DNA of 56,000 nucleotides from Leptospira noguchii serovar Panama str. CZ214 (GCF_000306255.2 NZ_AKWY02000015.1:1-56000), one strand, 5' to 3'; shown: positions 35,259 to 49,250, counted from the first letter of the stretch. Made by a program: numbers and translations. The notes: generated from the letters alone by a model not told the origin.

Positions 35259-36470
35259 ATGAGAGTTTTGTTTTTTCTGATCTGTATAGGATGGTTTCTT
35301 TCCTGTACCAGCGCTGTGCGAGATGGAGAAGTGGCGCTTAAAACAGTTTCTCGTTCTTTTGCTCCGAAACAACTCAACAGAACTCCATTTGAAGGTTTTT
35401 TAGTGGCTTTACCAGAAGACGCTGGTTTAGATTCCGCATCATTACTTCGTTTATCAAAATCCATTCGAGAAGAAGGATTGGAAGTTCGTTCTCTTTTGAT
35501 TTTAAAAGATGGAAAATTAATCATGGAACGTTATGCGGGAGGTGTTACTAGAAATCACAACCATAGCGTTTATTCGGTCACAAAAACGGTTACTTCTACT
35601 CTACTTGGGATTTTGAATTTTGAAGGAGTTCTAAAAAATGTAGATGAACCGGTGATGGATTCACTTCGTTCTCTTGGAAATTTACCTTTTCCTTTGCTTG
35701 AAGGAAAGGAATCTCTTCGTTTGAGAGACGTTCTACATATGGCTTCCGGAATGCGTTGGTCCGAATTTCCAGAGCGAGAAGATATAAGAACGGCGGAAGA
35801 TCCGCTCGTAATTGCTCTGTTACCTGAAGTAAAAGATAAACCAGGAACGAAGTTTGATTACAGTAATGGGGATTCACAACTTGCGGCTGCGGTTTTGGAA
35901 AATAAGTCTGGATCTACACTGCTTCAATTTGCTGAAAAAACTTTATTCTCTTGGTTAGACTTTAAAGACTACGAATGGTATACCTCTCCTTCGGGAAGAC
36001 AGACCGCTGGTTTTGGATTGAGATTAAGGCCTGTGGATATGTTGAAACTAGGAATTTTATATTTGAACAACGGAAATTATAGAGGTAAAAAAATTCTCAA
36101 ACCGGATTGGATCAAACAAGCGATCAAACCGGGCGCTTCCCAAAATTATGGTTATCAACTTTGGACACATCAGTTCGAAGGTAAAAGGACTTTTATGGCT
36201 AATGGAAAGGGAAGTCAGTTTGTGTATGTCATTCCTCATAGAAGAATGGTGATTGTGATCACTTCCGCGATTTGGGATAAACCCATCAATTTTCTTTTGG
36301 ATAAAATTCTTGAAAATGTAAAGGAATCTTTGGATTCAAAAGATAAGAAAAAAGTTCCGGAAAAAGAAGCTCAGTTTTTAGAAGAAATACACGAAGCGTC
36401 TCTTACGATCGGGGACTCCGCTCTTTGGAGGGACCTGGATGAACCTCATTTAGTTCATCATAAAAATTAA
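35259..36470 (+). CDS. Beta-lactamase-like serine hydrolase lipoprotein
   Basis: About 403 residues. The start is set at the ATG at 35259 because it gives a lipoprotein signal peptide ending FLSC (Cys16) and has AAGGGTGAG upstream; an earlier in-frame ATG at 35208 would bury the signal. The domain is class C beta-lactamase / penicillin-binding-protein-like: SVTK (S106-K109) is the nucleophile motif, YSN (201-203) the second, and NGKGSQF a probable third box. Members act as esterases, peptidases or lactamases; the substrate is not predictable. It stands alone. Confidence 0.85.
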   Translation: MRVLFFLICIGWFLSCTSAVRDGEVALKTVSRSFAPKQLNRTPFEGFLVALPEDAGLDSASLLRLSKSIREEGLEVRSLLILKDGKLIMERYAGGVTRNHNHSVYSVTKTVTSTLLGILNFEGVLKNVDEPVMDSLRSLGNLPFPLLEGKESLRLRDVLHMASGMRWSEFPEREDIRTAEDPLVIALLPEVKDKPGTKFDYSNGDSQLAAAVLENKSGSTLLQFAEKTLFSWLDFKDYEWYTSPSGRQTAGFGLRLRPVDMLKLGILYLNNGNYRGKKILKPDWIKQAIKPGASQNYGYQLWTHQFEGKRTFMANGKGSQFVYVIPHRRMVIVITSAIWDKPINFLLDKILENVKESLDSKDKKKVPEKEAQFLEEIHEASLTIGDSALWRDLDEPHLVHHKN

Positions 36471-37120
<650 letters not shown>

Positions 37121-37600
37121 ATGAGCGAACTCAAAACGGGGGTCAAAGCGCCAGGTTTTTCTGCGCTTAACGAAAAAGGGGAAAAGGTTAAACTTTCTGA
37201 TCTGTCAGGACCAAAGGGAACTGTACTTTATTTTTATCCAAAGGATCAAACTCCAGGTTGTACAACTGAAGCCTGCGATTTCAGGGATAATTTTTCAAGG
37301 ATCAAAAAAACCGGATTTAACGTGGTCGGAGTATCAAAAGACAGCGTAAAGTCACATCAGAAATTTATTGAAAAACAGGAACTAAACTTCACACTCATCT
37401 CGGACGAGGACGGAAAAATTTGCGAAGACTATGGAGTTTGGCAAATGAAAAAGTTTATGGGAAGGGAATTTATGGGAATCGTAAGAACTACATTCTTGAT
37501 CGGAGCGGACGGAAAAATTCTCAAAGTATATCCCAAAGTCAGCGTGAAAGGACATGTAGATGAAATCCTTTCCGACATTAAAACATTGGAGAAAAAATGA
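37121..37600 (+). CDS. bcp: Thioredoxin-dependent peroxiredoxin (Bcp/PrxQ)
   Basis: A 159-residue peroxiredoxin that reduces H2O2 and organic peroxides. The motif [13 protein letters not shown] carries the peroxidatic Cys47 and, five residues on, Cys52, the resolving Cys of the atypical 2-Cys PrxQ type. The thioredoxin fold is complete (about 5-155). The ATG follows AGAGGT. Its stop overlaps the start of pepA (ATGA at 37597), so the two are one operon. Leptospira face host oxidants, so a defence role is likely. Confidence 0.93.
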   Translation: MSELKTGVKAPGFSALNEKGEKVKLSDLSGPKGTVLYFYPKDQTPGCTTEACDFRDNFSRIKKTGFNVVGVSKDSVKSHQKFIEKQELNFTLISDEDGKICEDYGVWQMKKFMGREFMGIVRTTFLIGADGKILKVYPKVSVKGHVDEILSDIKTLEKK

Positions 37601-39084
37601 AACTGGATAAAAATAAAATCCAAATATCAATCGGAAAAAATCCTTCTAAGACGTTTTATAAATTACAACTTCTTTTAAAAGATCATTTTCCGGAAAATTT
37701 AAAGACGAAATTCTCTCTTCAAATTGCTTCCGGAATTTTTACGGGAGAAAACGGACAGGTTTTTACAGATGAAGTTGAAAAAATCATCTATTTAGGGTTA
37801 GGTGAAACTTCCAAAGTAAAAATTAGAGGAGTCGCGCAACACTTCTTTCAATTTGGAGAAAAACTTAAAAAATGGGAAGGTGTGGGTTTGGAAATTCATA
37901 TTCCAAAAAATCTTACTACTGCGCTTCCCGCCGATTTAGTAGTTTATCAAATTGTAAACTCTTTGGAACAGGGAGCTTATGCGATCAACTTTTTGGCAAA
38001 AGAATATAAAGAAAATTCCAAAAAAATAGGGAACGTCTCTTTTATACTTCAAGACGCGGCAAAATTAAAAGAAGCCGAAAAAGGACTCAAACGGGGAAAG
38101 ATAGTCAGCCGTTATATCAACGGAGTTCGTCATATCGCTCATCTTCCGGCAAATCATTTTACTCCCGAAGAATTTGTTTCCAGATCGAAAGAAATCGCAA
38201 AAGACAACGGACTTAAAATTACAGTCTTTGACGAACCTCAGTTGAAAAAAGAAAAAATGGGAGGGATCCTTTCCGTTTGCGAAGGTTCGGATAAAAAGGC
38301 GAAGATGATTCTTTTGGAATATACTCCCATAAAACCAATTACGAAGAAAAAACTTGCGATTATAGGAAAGGGGCTTACTTTTGATTCGGGTGGGATCAGC
38401 ATTAAACCGGCTCAGGATATGCACGAAATGAAATACGATATGTGTGGAGCAGCTACGGCAATCCATGCGATCGGAGCGATCGCCGAACTAGGATTAGGTG
38501 TTCCAGTAATAGCGGCTATTGGAGTCGCTGAAAATATGCCTGATGCTGGAGCGATCAAACCGGGAGACGTATATACTGCGTATAACGGAATTACTGTGGA
38601 AGTTCAAAATACGGATGCGGAAGGTCGTCTGGTTCTGGGAGATGTTTTATCTTACGTAGGAAAAAAATTTAAACCAGACTATATGCTGGATCTTGCAACT
38701 TTAACCGGAGCGATTATCATTTCTTTGGGACACGAGGCCGCTGGAGTGATGAGTAATTCCGAGGTTCTTACAAATCTATTAAAAGAAGCGTCTGTTTCTT
38801 CGGATGAACGAATTTGGGAAATGCCTCTTTGGGATGAATATTCGGAAGACTTAAAAAGTGACATCGCAGACATTCGAAACGTAGCTGGAAGGGCAGGAGG
38901 TTCATTGTCGGCTGCAAAGTTTTTGGAAAGATTTGTGGAACCAGGAATTGCTTGGGCGCATATTGACATCGCAGGAACTGCTTGGAGAAAGAAAACTTCT
39001 GGAACTCAGATTGGTAATGGGCCGACCGGATACGGAGTTCGACTTTTAGTAGATCTGGTTGATAAAATCGGTAAAAAGAAATAA
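37597..39084 (+). CDS. pepA: Leucyl (M17 cytosol) aminopeptidase
   Basis: A 495-residue M17 enzyme that removes N-terminal residues from peptides and uses two metal ions. The signature NTDAEGRL begins at Asn338. The metal-binding and catalytic blocks [15 protein letters not shown] and [10 protein letters not shown] are present upstream, and LDLATLTGA downstream. The N-terminal domain (about 1-170) is variable. Translation is coupled to bcp by an ATGA overlap. The length is normal for the family. Confidence 0.93.
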   Translation: MKLDKNKIQISIGKNPSKTFYKLQLLLKDHFPENLKTKFSLQIASGIFTGENGQVFTDEVEKIIYLGLGETSKVKIRGVAQHFFQFGEKLKKWEGVGLEIHIPKNLTTALPADLVVYQIVNSLEQGAYAINFLAKEYKENSKKIGNVSFILQDAAKLKEAEKGLKRGKIVSRYINGVRHIAHLPANHFTPEEFVSRSKEIAKDNGLKITVFDEPQLKKEKMGGILSVCEGSDKKAKMILLEYTPIKPITKKKLAIIGKGLTFDSGGISIKPAQDMHEMKYDMCGAATAIHAIGAIAELGLGVPVIAAIGVAENMPDAGAIKPGDVYTAYNGITVEVQNTDAEGRLVLGDVLSYVGKKFKPDYMLDLATLTGAIIISLGHEAAGVMSNSEVLTNLLKEASVSSDERIWEMPLWDEYSEDLKSDIADIRNVAGRAGGSLSAAKFLERFVEPGIAWAHIDIAGTAWRKKTSGTQIGNGPTGYGVRLLVDLVDKIGKKK

Positions 39085-39454
39085 AAAGTTCGGTGTATAT
39101 TAGATTTATATGTTTCTTGTATTAAATCATTGTGCAGGATCGTAAAATTTTAGCTTACAAATCAAACAGTCTTCGTTTGTAAAATCCAAAAGTCTGGATT
39201 TGGTTATGGAATAAAAAAACCTTGACCATCTTTTGTTTTGATTGTCGGCGTTGGGAATTTATATAACATTATAAATCTTTCATACATTAGTCGGAGTTAT
39301 ATAATTAAATATCGCAAATTTTTATCGTAAAAGTCTGTTTAAATAAAAAACATTGGACACTCTGTTATATGGCTTTAAGTAGGGAAGTTTTTAAGAACTC
39401 ATACTTTTTCTTTAACTGAAATAGGATAAGACTTATTAAATTCTATACAATAGA

Positions 39455-39617
39455 GTGAGTTCGACGTAAAAAAATTAGGGCGAATCCGGCTTGCCACAGG
39501 CAAGCCGGACCGGGCTCTCAGCTCTGGTCAATAAATTGTATGCAGGAAACGTTATGCACCATATCGTCCTTAGTCGCAATTTATTAACCTCGCATCGATC
39601 CCTTTCGCGTTGTACTC
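39455..39617 (+). repeat. D-family repeat, copy D7
   Basis: It begins GTGAGTTCGACGTAAA and is closely similar to D1. A perfect 10-bp hairpin CCGGCTTGCC (39486-39495) / GGCAAGCCGG (39499-39508) with loop ACA lies inside. Its right end (CGCGTTGTACTCG) is directly followed by B1, so B1 may have inserted at or truncated it. Confidence 0.75.
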
Positions 39618-39620
39618 GGG

Positions 39621-39882
39621 CTTGTCCCAAAACTTCAAAGAATTTTGCGTGATAATTCTTTAGAAATTTTTAATAGAGTTGTTGAAAAATTAATTCTCCA
39701 ACTGTTTTCTATCTCATGGAAACGGTTGATTAGCAGTTTGGTCAGTTGAGCTATGGAATTTTCAACAACTCTATTAAAATGTAGTAGTTCTTACAAATTA
39801 AGTTGCATTTGGCAATTTGCGAGCAGTTCTAATGTCGTTAAATCTTCGTATGAGTTTCCACATTGGGCGGTTTTGGGACAAG
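39621..39882 (+). repeat. B-family repeat, copy B1, interrupted by A6
   Basis: Terminal inverted repeats CTTGTCCCAAAAC (39621-39633) and GTTTTGGGACAAG (39870-39882). The element is interrupted at 39675-39772 by an A element; without it, B1 is about 164 bp, close to B2. It shares GATAATTCTTTAGAAATTTT with B2. Confidence 0.8.
39675..39772 (+). repeat. A-family MITE-like repeat, copy A6, inserted in B1
   Basis: A 98-bp copy with AGAGTTGTTGAAAAATTAATTC and GGAATTTTCAACAACTCT ends. The B sequence resumes on the far side (ATTAAAATGTAGTAG), where B2 reads TAATAAAATGCAGTAG without interruption. Confidence 0.85.
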
Positions 39883-40016
39883 TTCTAAATTCACGTTAAA
39901 ATAAAGTATCTAAAATTTTATATTAAACGGTTGGGTTTGTTTCAAGATAAATGTTACACTATTATTTTATAGGAATCAGTAGAACATAGTTGTTTAGAAA
40001 AAAAGAATGTATTTGA

Positions 40017-40112
40017 TAATTTTTACTGATCTCTATAAAATAGAGTACCGTTAATTTTATCACAAAACACTGATTCCATGCAAGATATTAGGTATTTTAT
40101 TATATAGTTATG
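40017..40112 (-). repeat. F-family repeat overlapping the next gene's start
   Basis: The reverse complement reads CTCATAACTATATAAT, then TGGAATCAGTGTTTTGTGAT and AAAATTAACGGTACTC, closely matching 1666-1757. The last bases include the ATG of the gene at 40110. A related plus-strand copy lies at about 39900-39982. Confidence 0.7.
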
Positions 40113-40949
40113 AGTAAAAAAAGAATCGTAGTGAAATCTATTTTAACTTTTGTTAATAAACTTCAAAAACCAACTTTAACATTGATTCAATTTTCAAGAT
40201 CTTTTGTTCTAAAATTAACTTTCACCATTTTGGTTGTATTTGGTTTTTTCCTCCCTGCTTATCGTTGTGTGGATGCGGATTCGATACCTTCTAAAGTGAA
40301 TGAAATCCCACTTCCACCGGGAACTACACGGGTTCGGTTTGAAAAAAAATCTTTTCCAGATTTTGTACAAAACATCTCGTTAAAATCGGATCGGACTCTT
40401 TGGACATATAAAAAACAGAATATCATTCTACGTTATGATACAATTGCAGTCCTAGACGTTCCACTTTTGTTTCAGAGTGATTTAGAACAATGTGCGGATT
40501 ATACGATGCGTATATGGGCAGAATATCATAAACAAAGTAATCTCTTAAACCGGTTGTACCTTTTTGATTATAATGGAAATCAAAAGTTTTTTTCTAAAAG
40601 TAGACTTTCTTATTCTTCCTTTCTGAGAAAAGCGTTTGCGTCTTCCAACTCGTATTCTCTTAAAAAAGGTGGGAAAACAATTTCGGAGACGGATTTAAAA
40701 CCGGGAGATCTTTTTGTTCAAAATGAAACTGGAGGCATCGGGCATGTTTCTATGATTTTAGATTTAGCAGAAAATCAAAAAGGAGAAAAATTTTTTTTGA
40801 TCGGATTCAGTTTTATGCCTGCTCAGGAAATGCATATTGAAAGAGCGCCTAAAGAATTTGGTTATCGAGGTTGGTTTACCTATTCTGGTTTTCTTTCTCA
40901 TCTAAAAAAGTCGTATCCATATGGGGATTCTGTTTTGCGAAGATTTTAG
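40110..40949 (+). CDS. DUF4846-like exported protein
   Basis: A 279-residue protein. After a long basic N-terminus, a hydrophobic segment (about 33-50) ends in PAYRC (Cys53), a possible lipobox. The DUF4846 pattern is clear: QCADYTMRIWAEY (127-139), a LKPGDLFVQ turn (196-204), GHVSMILDL (211-219) and FSFMPAQEMHIE (234-245). Conserved Cys128 and His212, plus the GD/GH layout, recall NlpC/P60-like cysteine hydrolases, so an enzymatic role is possible; this is inference. The ATG lies within an F repeat, so the natural start may be later. It stands alone among repeats. Confidence 0.75.
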   Translation: MSKKRIVVKSILTFVNKLQKPTLTLIQFSRSFVLKLTFTILVVFGFFLPAYRCVDADSIPSKVNEIPLPPGTTRVRFEKKSFPDFVQNISLKSDRTLWTYKKQNIILRYDTIAVLDVPLLFQSDLEQCADYTMRIWAEYHKQSNLLNRLYLFDYNGNQKFFSKSRLSYSSFLRKAFASSNSYSLKKGGKTISETDLKPGDLFVQNETGGIGHVSMILDLAENQKGEKFFLIGFSFMPAQEMHIERAPKEFGYRGWFTYSGFLSHLKKSYPYGDSVLRRF

Positions 40950-41048
40950 AAATACAATTTGTAAATTTACCAAATGTTAATTTTAAAATTATAATTTTTT
41001 AATATTAAAAATAATTTTTGGATGTGTGCGGGATGGCTATCAATAAAG

Positions 41049-41327
41049 TGAGTTGTTGGAAATTAATTTCCGAGTCTGTTTTTATTATGAACTTGTCCCA
41101 AAACCTAAAAAGATTTTATGCGATAATTCTTTAGAAATTTTTAATAAAATGCAGTAGTTCCCACAAATTTTGTCACATTTGGTAATTTGCGAATTTTCAA
41201 ATAGTTCTAATCTAGTTCAATTTTTGCAGTAGTTCCCACATTGGACGGTTTTGGGACAAGTTCTATATTGAAATGGAAAATTGAAGTAGTTTTGCTAATC
41301 TTCTCTATGGAATTGTTCAATAACTCT
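41049..41327 (+). repeat. A-family repeat A7, split by a B element
   Basis: The left half at 41049-41091 (GAGTTGTTGGAAATTAATTTCC onward) and the right half at 41261-41327 (ATTGAAGTAGTTTTGCTAAT to TTGTTCAATAACTCT) together form one A element, separated by the B2 insertion. Confidence 0.75.
41092..41260 (+). repeat. B-family repeat, copy B2, inserted in A7
   Basis: 169 bp with terminal inverted repeats CTTGTCCCAAAAC (41092-41104) and GTTTTGGGACAAG (41248-41260), extended by AA/TT outside. It carries two inner E-type motifs (GTAGTTCCCACA near 41154 and 41230). Confidence 0.8.
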
Positions 41328-41333
41328 ACAAAG

Positions 41334-41400
41334 TTATTTCAAAAATATCTTAGAATAAGAGAAACTTTTTTAAAGAAAAGATTAAGCATTTTTGAGATGG
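41334..41400. repeat. C-family short inverted-repeat element, copy C2
   Basis: The left end TTATTTCAAAAAT and right end ATTTTTGAGATGG are imperfect inverted repeats, like C1, about 67 bp overall. It lies 6 bp after A7. Confidence 0.5.
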
Positions 41401-42028
41401 CTTATAATCAATTTTCTGCATAAATTATTGTTTTGGGATCTGAATCAGATTCAGAATTTATTTTATAAACATTCTCTAAAAGAATGTCTGTAAAAAGTGG
41501 TAGTTCCCACAAATTTTGTCACTTTACGAATTCTTAAATATTCACTTTTCGTGGTTTAAGTTCATAGTAGTTCCCACATTTTTCAGAATTTGACTGTAAA
41601 ACTCAGTTTTGTTGTAGTTCCCACAAAGAATGTCATTTGCGAATTTTAAACAGCTCTAATATCATTAAATTTTCGTATGAGTTCCCACATTTTAGGAATC
41701 GTTCTGTAAAGTTCAGATTTCAATTTTTTCAGAAAAATAAATTATGGATTCCTACTCCGAAACTAAGTTGTTTAAATCAGTAAAAATGTGGGAACTACTG
41801 CAAATATAGAATTTTACGATGAAACTTTGACTTTGTGGGACAGAGCTATTAGAAAAAATTTTTCTAAAATTCTTTAACTAAATTCACGTTACTTTATCTT
41901 TTAAGAACCGACAGAAAATAAATTTGTACTTTCTGCAATTTAAAAGAAAACATTTTTCAAAGTTAAATAGGAAGTATAACAAATTATAAATTCAAAAAAT
42001 ATAATTTACTTTTTAGATAGATTTTATA

Positions 42029-42535
42029 TCAATCCTTTTCAAAAAACAGTTTTAAAGAAAATAAAGTAGTCAAACCCCACGCACCCAAAAACGTGTAGAA
42101 TTTCCAGCTAAAGACGTAGTCCTCAGCGTTTAGAAAGTTAACAAAAAAAGATTCCGGAAAAAAAATACCAGCTAACGCGCCTAAGCCGAGAAGAAATTGA
42201 ACGCTCAAAAGAAATGTACCTAACCAGTGAGAACGCCAAAACGAACCAAAGAAAAAAACACCGGCAGAAAGAAAAATAAAAAAAAAGTTAGACGAAACTC
42301 TAAGCCCTTCGGTTTCTTCGCCGCCTAAATTGATCGAATATTCGATCCAAGTCGAAAGACTAAATAAAAGTTGAAAAGTAAGCGCAATGAAAAGACCTTT
42401 TTCAGAGACGGATTTTTCTTTCCAGAATTCTTGAAACCTTCCGGAAAAAGAAAGATAAAACGTAAGCCATTCTTTCAGGATCAGAGAAATCGAACGAAAA
42501 CCCCATTGAATATCTTTCCAAAGATTACGAAACAT
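42029..42535 (-). CDS. Four-helix membrane protein of unknown function
   Basis: About 168 residues with four hydrophobic helices (around 45-65, 80-100, 103-125 and 145-162) rich in Phe and Trp, and short charged loops. No family was recognised. The ATG at 42535 is preferred over a TTG two codons upstream; either overlaps the 3' end of the RidA-family gene (stop at 42525), so translation is coupled. It is followed by repeat DNA and is the end of its operon. Confidence 0.65.
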   Translation of the reverse strand: MFRNLWKDIQWGFRSISLILKEWLTFYLSFSGRFQEFWKEKSVSEKGLFIALTFQLLFSLSTWIEYSINLGGEETEGLRVSSNFFFIFLSAGVFFFGSFWRSHWLGTFLLSVQFLLGLGALAGIFFPESFFVNFLNAEDYVFSWKFYTFLGAWGLTTLFSLKLFFEKD

Positions 42536-42992
42536 CTTCAACCTGAAAGGTTACTTCCACTTCCACAGGAGCGTTCAAAGGAAGAGAAGAAACACCCACT
42601 GCAAAGCGCGCATGACGTCCCGTTTCACCAAACACAGAAAGAAAAAAGTTACTGCTGTGATTAGCGACTAAATGGTGTTCTGAAAAATTTATACTAGAAG
42701 CTACAAAAACCCCAACTTTCACTACCTTTACGATTTTATCCGGACCGCCACAAACTGCTGAAGCGGCTGCAATAGCGTTTAAGCTGGCTTGAATGGTGGC
42801 TTCTTTTACATCTTCAATGGAAAGACTTTCGCCCAATTTACCGGAAAGAATTAACTGGCCGTCTTTAAGAGGTAGTTGACCTGAGGTAAAAACTAAATTT
42901 CCGCATTGGTTTGCGGGAATATATGCAGCGATTGCTTGAGGAGGAGGGGGAAGTTTATAACCAAGGGATTCGATTTTATTTGAAATGTTCAT
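42525..42992 (-). CDS. RidA/YjgF-family protein
   Basis: A 155-residue member of the YjgF/YER057c/UK114 family, in the slightly longer subgroup. It has GNLVFTSGQLPLKDG and a C-terminal GRHARFAVGVSSLPLNAPVEVEV, where the Arg before the last strands is the ligand-binding residue of active RidA proteins that hydrolyse reactive enamines and imines. Whether this subgroup has that activity is not known. It starts at the ATG at 42992, divergent from the methyltransferase, and overlaps the downstream membrane-protein gene by 11 bp. Confidence 0.88.
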   Translation of the reverse strand: MNISNKIESLGYKLPPPPQAIAAYIPANQCGNLVFTSGQLPLKDGQLILSGKLGESLSIEDVKEATIQASLNAIAAASAVCGGPDKIVKVVKVGVFVASSINFSEHHLVANHSSNFFLSVFGETGRHARFAVGVSSLPLNAPVEVEVTFQVEDVS

Positions 42993-43037
42993 TACTTGTT
43001 AAAGAATTGTAGAAGATCCTTCCAGAAAGATAGTATC

Positions 43038-43084
<47 letters not shown>

Positions 43085-43110
43085 GCTTTTGGTTTCTCTA
43101 GATCCAAAGA

Positions 43111-46571
<3,461 letters not shown>

Positions 46572-46591
<20 letters not shown>

Positions 46592-47348
46592 AGAATCTGC
46601 AAGTACGATTAAAAATACAATTTGGGAAGCAGTGGTAGAAAAAATCAATCAGGGGTATCTTTGGCTTTTCCGTACGGCGAGCGAAGACGGAGTTTCTCGT
46701 AAAACCTTATTCCTCACTTATTCATGGATCGGAGTCGTTTTATTTTTTACTTCGTTTATACTTTCGGGTAACAGTCCTTTTATTACTCTGGTTCCATTTT
46801 CACTTTACGAGTTAGGCAACCGAGATCATAGAACCGAAATAACAATTTACGTTTCTGACGGAGAACGTCAGGTGTTTCCAGTTCGTAGAAAGGTTCTTTT
46901 AGAGGACGAAGAGTTTCGTCATAAAACGATGACACTCATCGGAGAAATTAGCGAGTCTTCTTATTTCGATAAAACTTTAGAAGGGGGAAAAGGAGAGCAT
47001 TATAAAAATCTAAAGCGCCTTCCAGAAATCCAATATGCGGTAAAAGCGATTTGGAAAAACGGAGGAACGTTGATTTTAGATTTTAGAAAGTCTACTCTTC
47101 AAGAAATTCTTTCTGGAATGAAATTTAGAATCGATTATACATATGCTCGAAGGATGAACGACGACGAAAAGCAAAAAGAGATCACTCGAAAAAAAATGGC
47201 ACTTTTGGATTCTACTTTTTTAGCTTTAGAAAAAACAGTTTTCGAGAATTTTCAGGACGTTCAGAGCGTGGAATATAGGTTAGACGGATTGTCCGAAAAC
47301 ATCTCCGGAATGGAATATTCTCTCGATTTATCACATAAAAGAAATTGA
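46572..47348 (+). CDS. Membrane-anchored GerMN-like protein
   Basis: About 258 residues. One membrane helix (about 50-68, IGVVLFFTSFILSG) follows a cytoplasmic N-terminus. The outer part contains ITIYVSDGERQVFPVRRKV and a later LILDFRKS strand, which resembles the GerMN (spore germination) fold that is often found next to cell-wall amidases; the match is weak. The ATG at 46572 is preferred to a GTG two codons upstream. It overlaps the amidase end by 20 bp, so a role in wall remodelling is inferred. A second reading as a protein of unknown family is equally possible. Confidence 0.6.
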
Positions 47349-47391
47349 TTCACTTTTCTCTTTCGTTTTTTTAGCCGATATTAAAAACAAG

Positions 47392-48999
47392 ATGAAATCC
47401 AAATTTCTGGATCGTTTGTTTTCGATCGGTAAATTTAAGAATTTTTCAAAGAATATAAGAAATGTCGAATGTAGAATATTATTCGGCGTCAAATTACGAA
47501 TTAACCTACAGCGCGTTCAAAAATTTATCGAACGATTTATAAAGGGCAAAGCATCTGAGTTTCTTTTTACTTTATCAAAAAAATTAAACTGGATAATTCA
47601 ACGTTTCGTTTCTATTGGCGCTCGAGAAACTCAGCGTCTCGCTTCTATTATTGGTGCTCGACGGATTTTGTTCTTAATAAAAAATTTGAATTTAAAGAAA
47701 TCGTTTTTGATTTGTTTTCTTATCCTATACGTTTTAGGCGAAAGTCTATCTTCTTCTTCCGATCTCCAAATTTCACCGGATATACAAAATATCACCGATT
47801 TTAGAACAGACCGTTTAGCGTTTCACTTTATTCAACTTGTGGATAAGGAAGGAAAAACCTTGTCTGAAATCAATCCAAACCGGGATTCTTCCGAAGCAAC
47901 TCTACTAATTATCTATAAAGGACAGCTAACGTTACTCAAAGATGGTTACGACGATCCAAATCAAATTCGAGAAAAGGAAAGGGAGTATCTGGTCAAAATT
48001 TCCAATTACGTAAGACTGAGAGAGTTAGAATCAGAATATTATAAACTTCCCGAATCGGAAAGAACCATAAATCAAACTCAAGACTTAGGTTCTACTTCCG
48101 TAAATAAAACTCCTAATACTACGCCGGGTTCAAATTCGTCAACGAATACAAATGTTCAAACTTCATCGACTAACACAACTGAGGCGGGATCAGTTTCCAG
48201 CGAACCTTTGAAAAAAACGAAGGAGTTGGATCTTCTTTTAAAATACGATGAAGAGTTATTGAAAAATTACGCTTCGGAAAGAGCCGTAAGCGGAGAACTT
48301 GAAAGGTCTGAACGTTTTTACGGAAAAGATTCTCCAAAAACGAGCACAATCCGTTTTAGAGTAGAAGAACTAAGAAAAAAAGTAAATGAAAGACGAAACA
48401 TATTAATTAACTTTCTAAAAAATCCGGGAGCTTCCACCAATCCATATCCGGGCGATAGAAAAGATCAGGCTTTTTATACGAATGCTGTGAACGGTATTCC
48501 CGATTTTTATCTACATTCTACTACTCCCAGAGAGCTTGACGCTCAGATGAAAGGAGAAGAAGAAGTCGGAAAAAAATACGGAGAGTTATATAAATTCGCA
48601 AGGGATAAGTTGATCGATTCTCAAATTAGAAAATTATACTATTATCTTTGGAATCGAGAAATGACAAACACTCGGGTCAAAGTAGATAAATGGAAAAAAG
48701 GAAAAAAAATCGTAGTAGTTGCGGGAGATTCCACTGTTTTTACAATGATCGATAAAGAAGGAGATGGAGTTACGGAATCCTTTTTTGTAGATAGTCCAGG
48801 AGTTCGTTTTTCTTGGGGAAGAAATCTTCCGAACGTAATTTCCATTTCTAATTGTACGGACGAAACCATAATTGCTAAGATTAAAAATTTGACCGAAGAC
48901 GTTTCATCGGGTAGAGTTCCGGAAAAAGTAGATAAGATTGATCTTACAGTTCCAGAAGAACAATTAGTAATCGAACTTGGACCTAAAATTCCACAGTAA
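47392..48999 (+). CDS. Large membrane-anchored protein of unknown function
   Basis: 535 residues from the ATG at 47392. A single hydrophobic segment (about 103-119, FLICFLILYVLGESL) is followed by a long extracytoplasmic part with a Ser/Thr/Asn-rich linker (about 225-275), charged helices and a C-terminal beta-rich domain. No family was recognised. The first 95 residues are very basic and include a stretch (about 76-92, SIGARETQRLASIIGAR) encoded by a piece of D-type repeat. A TTG at 47686 would make the hydrophobic segment a signal peptide, so the true start may be there. It lies 43 bp after the GerMN-like gene. Confidence 0.6.
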   Translation: MKSKFLDRLFSIGKFKNFSKNIRNVECRILFGVKLRINLQRVQKFIERFIKGKASEFLFTLSKKLNWIIQRFVSIGARETQRLASIIGARRILFLIKNLNLKKSFLICFLILYVLGESLSSSSDLQISPDIQNITDFRTDRLAFHFIQLVDKEGKTLSEINPNRDSSEATLLIIYKGQLTLLKDGYDDPNQIREKEREYLVKISNYVRLRELESEYYKLPESERTINQTQDLGSTSVNKTPNTTPGSNSSTNTNVQTSSTNTTEAGSVSSEPLKKTKELDLLLKYDEELLKNYASERAVSGELERSERFYGKDSPKTSTIRFRVEELRKKVNERRNILINFLKNPGASTNPYPGDRKDQAFYTNAVNGIPDFYLHSTTPRELDAQMKGEEEVGKKYGELYKFARDKLIDSQIRKLYYYLWNREMTNTRVKVDKWKKGKKIVVVAGDSTVFTMIDKEGDGVTESFFVDSPGVRFSWGRNLPNVISISNCTDETIIAKIKNLTEDVSSGRVPEKVDKIDLTVPEEQLVIELGPKIPQ

Positions 49000-49133
49000 C
49001 ACTTAAAGTTTGTATCAAAAAACTAAAAATTACAAAGATTTAATGGTGGAAGAGTTACTAAAAAGCTCACAAACTTCCACATGTAATTTAATTTGTAAGA
49101 GTTTTAACAGATTATTACTTGAAACTACATAAT

Positions 49134-49230
49134 AGAGTTGTTGAAAAATTCCATAATTCAGTTTAATAAAACTACTTCAATCGACCGTTTCCATGAAACA
49201 AAAACTGATTGAGAATTAATTTTCAATGAT
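49134..49230 (-). repeat. A-family MITE-like repeat, copy A8, reversed
   Basis: In reverse orientation to the other A copies: AGAGTTGTTGAAAAATTCCATAA at the left, then CTACTTCAATCGACCGTTTCCAT, then GAGAATTAATTTTCAATGA at the right, where the terminus is decayed. Confidence 0.7.
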
Positions 49231-49250
49231 TTTATTATTGTATTTTATGG

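Larger units (their letters stand above)
39085..40109. other. Repeat-dense intergenic region, 1 kb
   Basis: In order it holds: an F-like fragment around 39296, D7 (39455-39617), B1 (39621-39882) containing A6 (39675-39772), and F copies at about 39900-39982 and 40017-40112 (reverse). Almost the whole gap is repeat. No gene is supported. Confidence 0.7.
40950..42028. other. Repeat-dense intergenic region, 1.1 kb
   Basis: It holds A7 split by B2 (41049-41327), C2 (41334-41400) and a dense run of E-type motifs near 41500, 41569, 41614, 41679 and 41786. No gene is supported; a 60-codon frame at 41241-41423 crosses repeat boundaries and is not credible. Confidence 0.7.

Noticed and set aside
41241..41423. 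60-codon plus-strand open frame
   Set aside because: Crosses the borders of B2, A7 and C2 and is not a unit of any of them.
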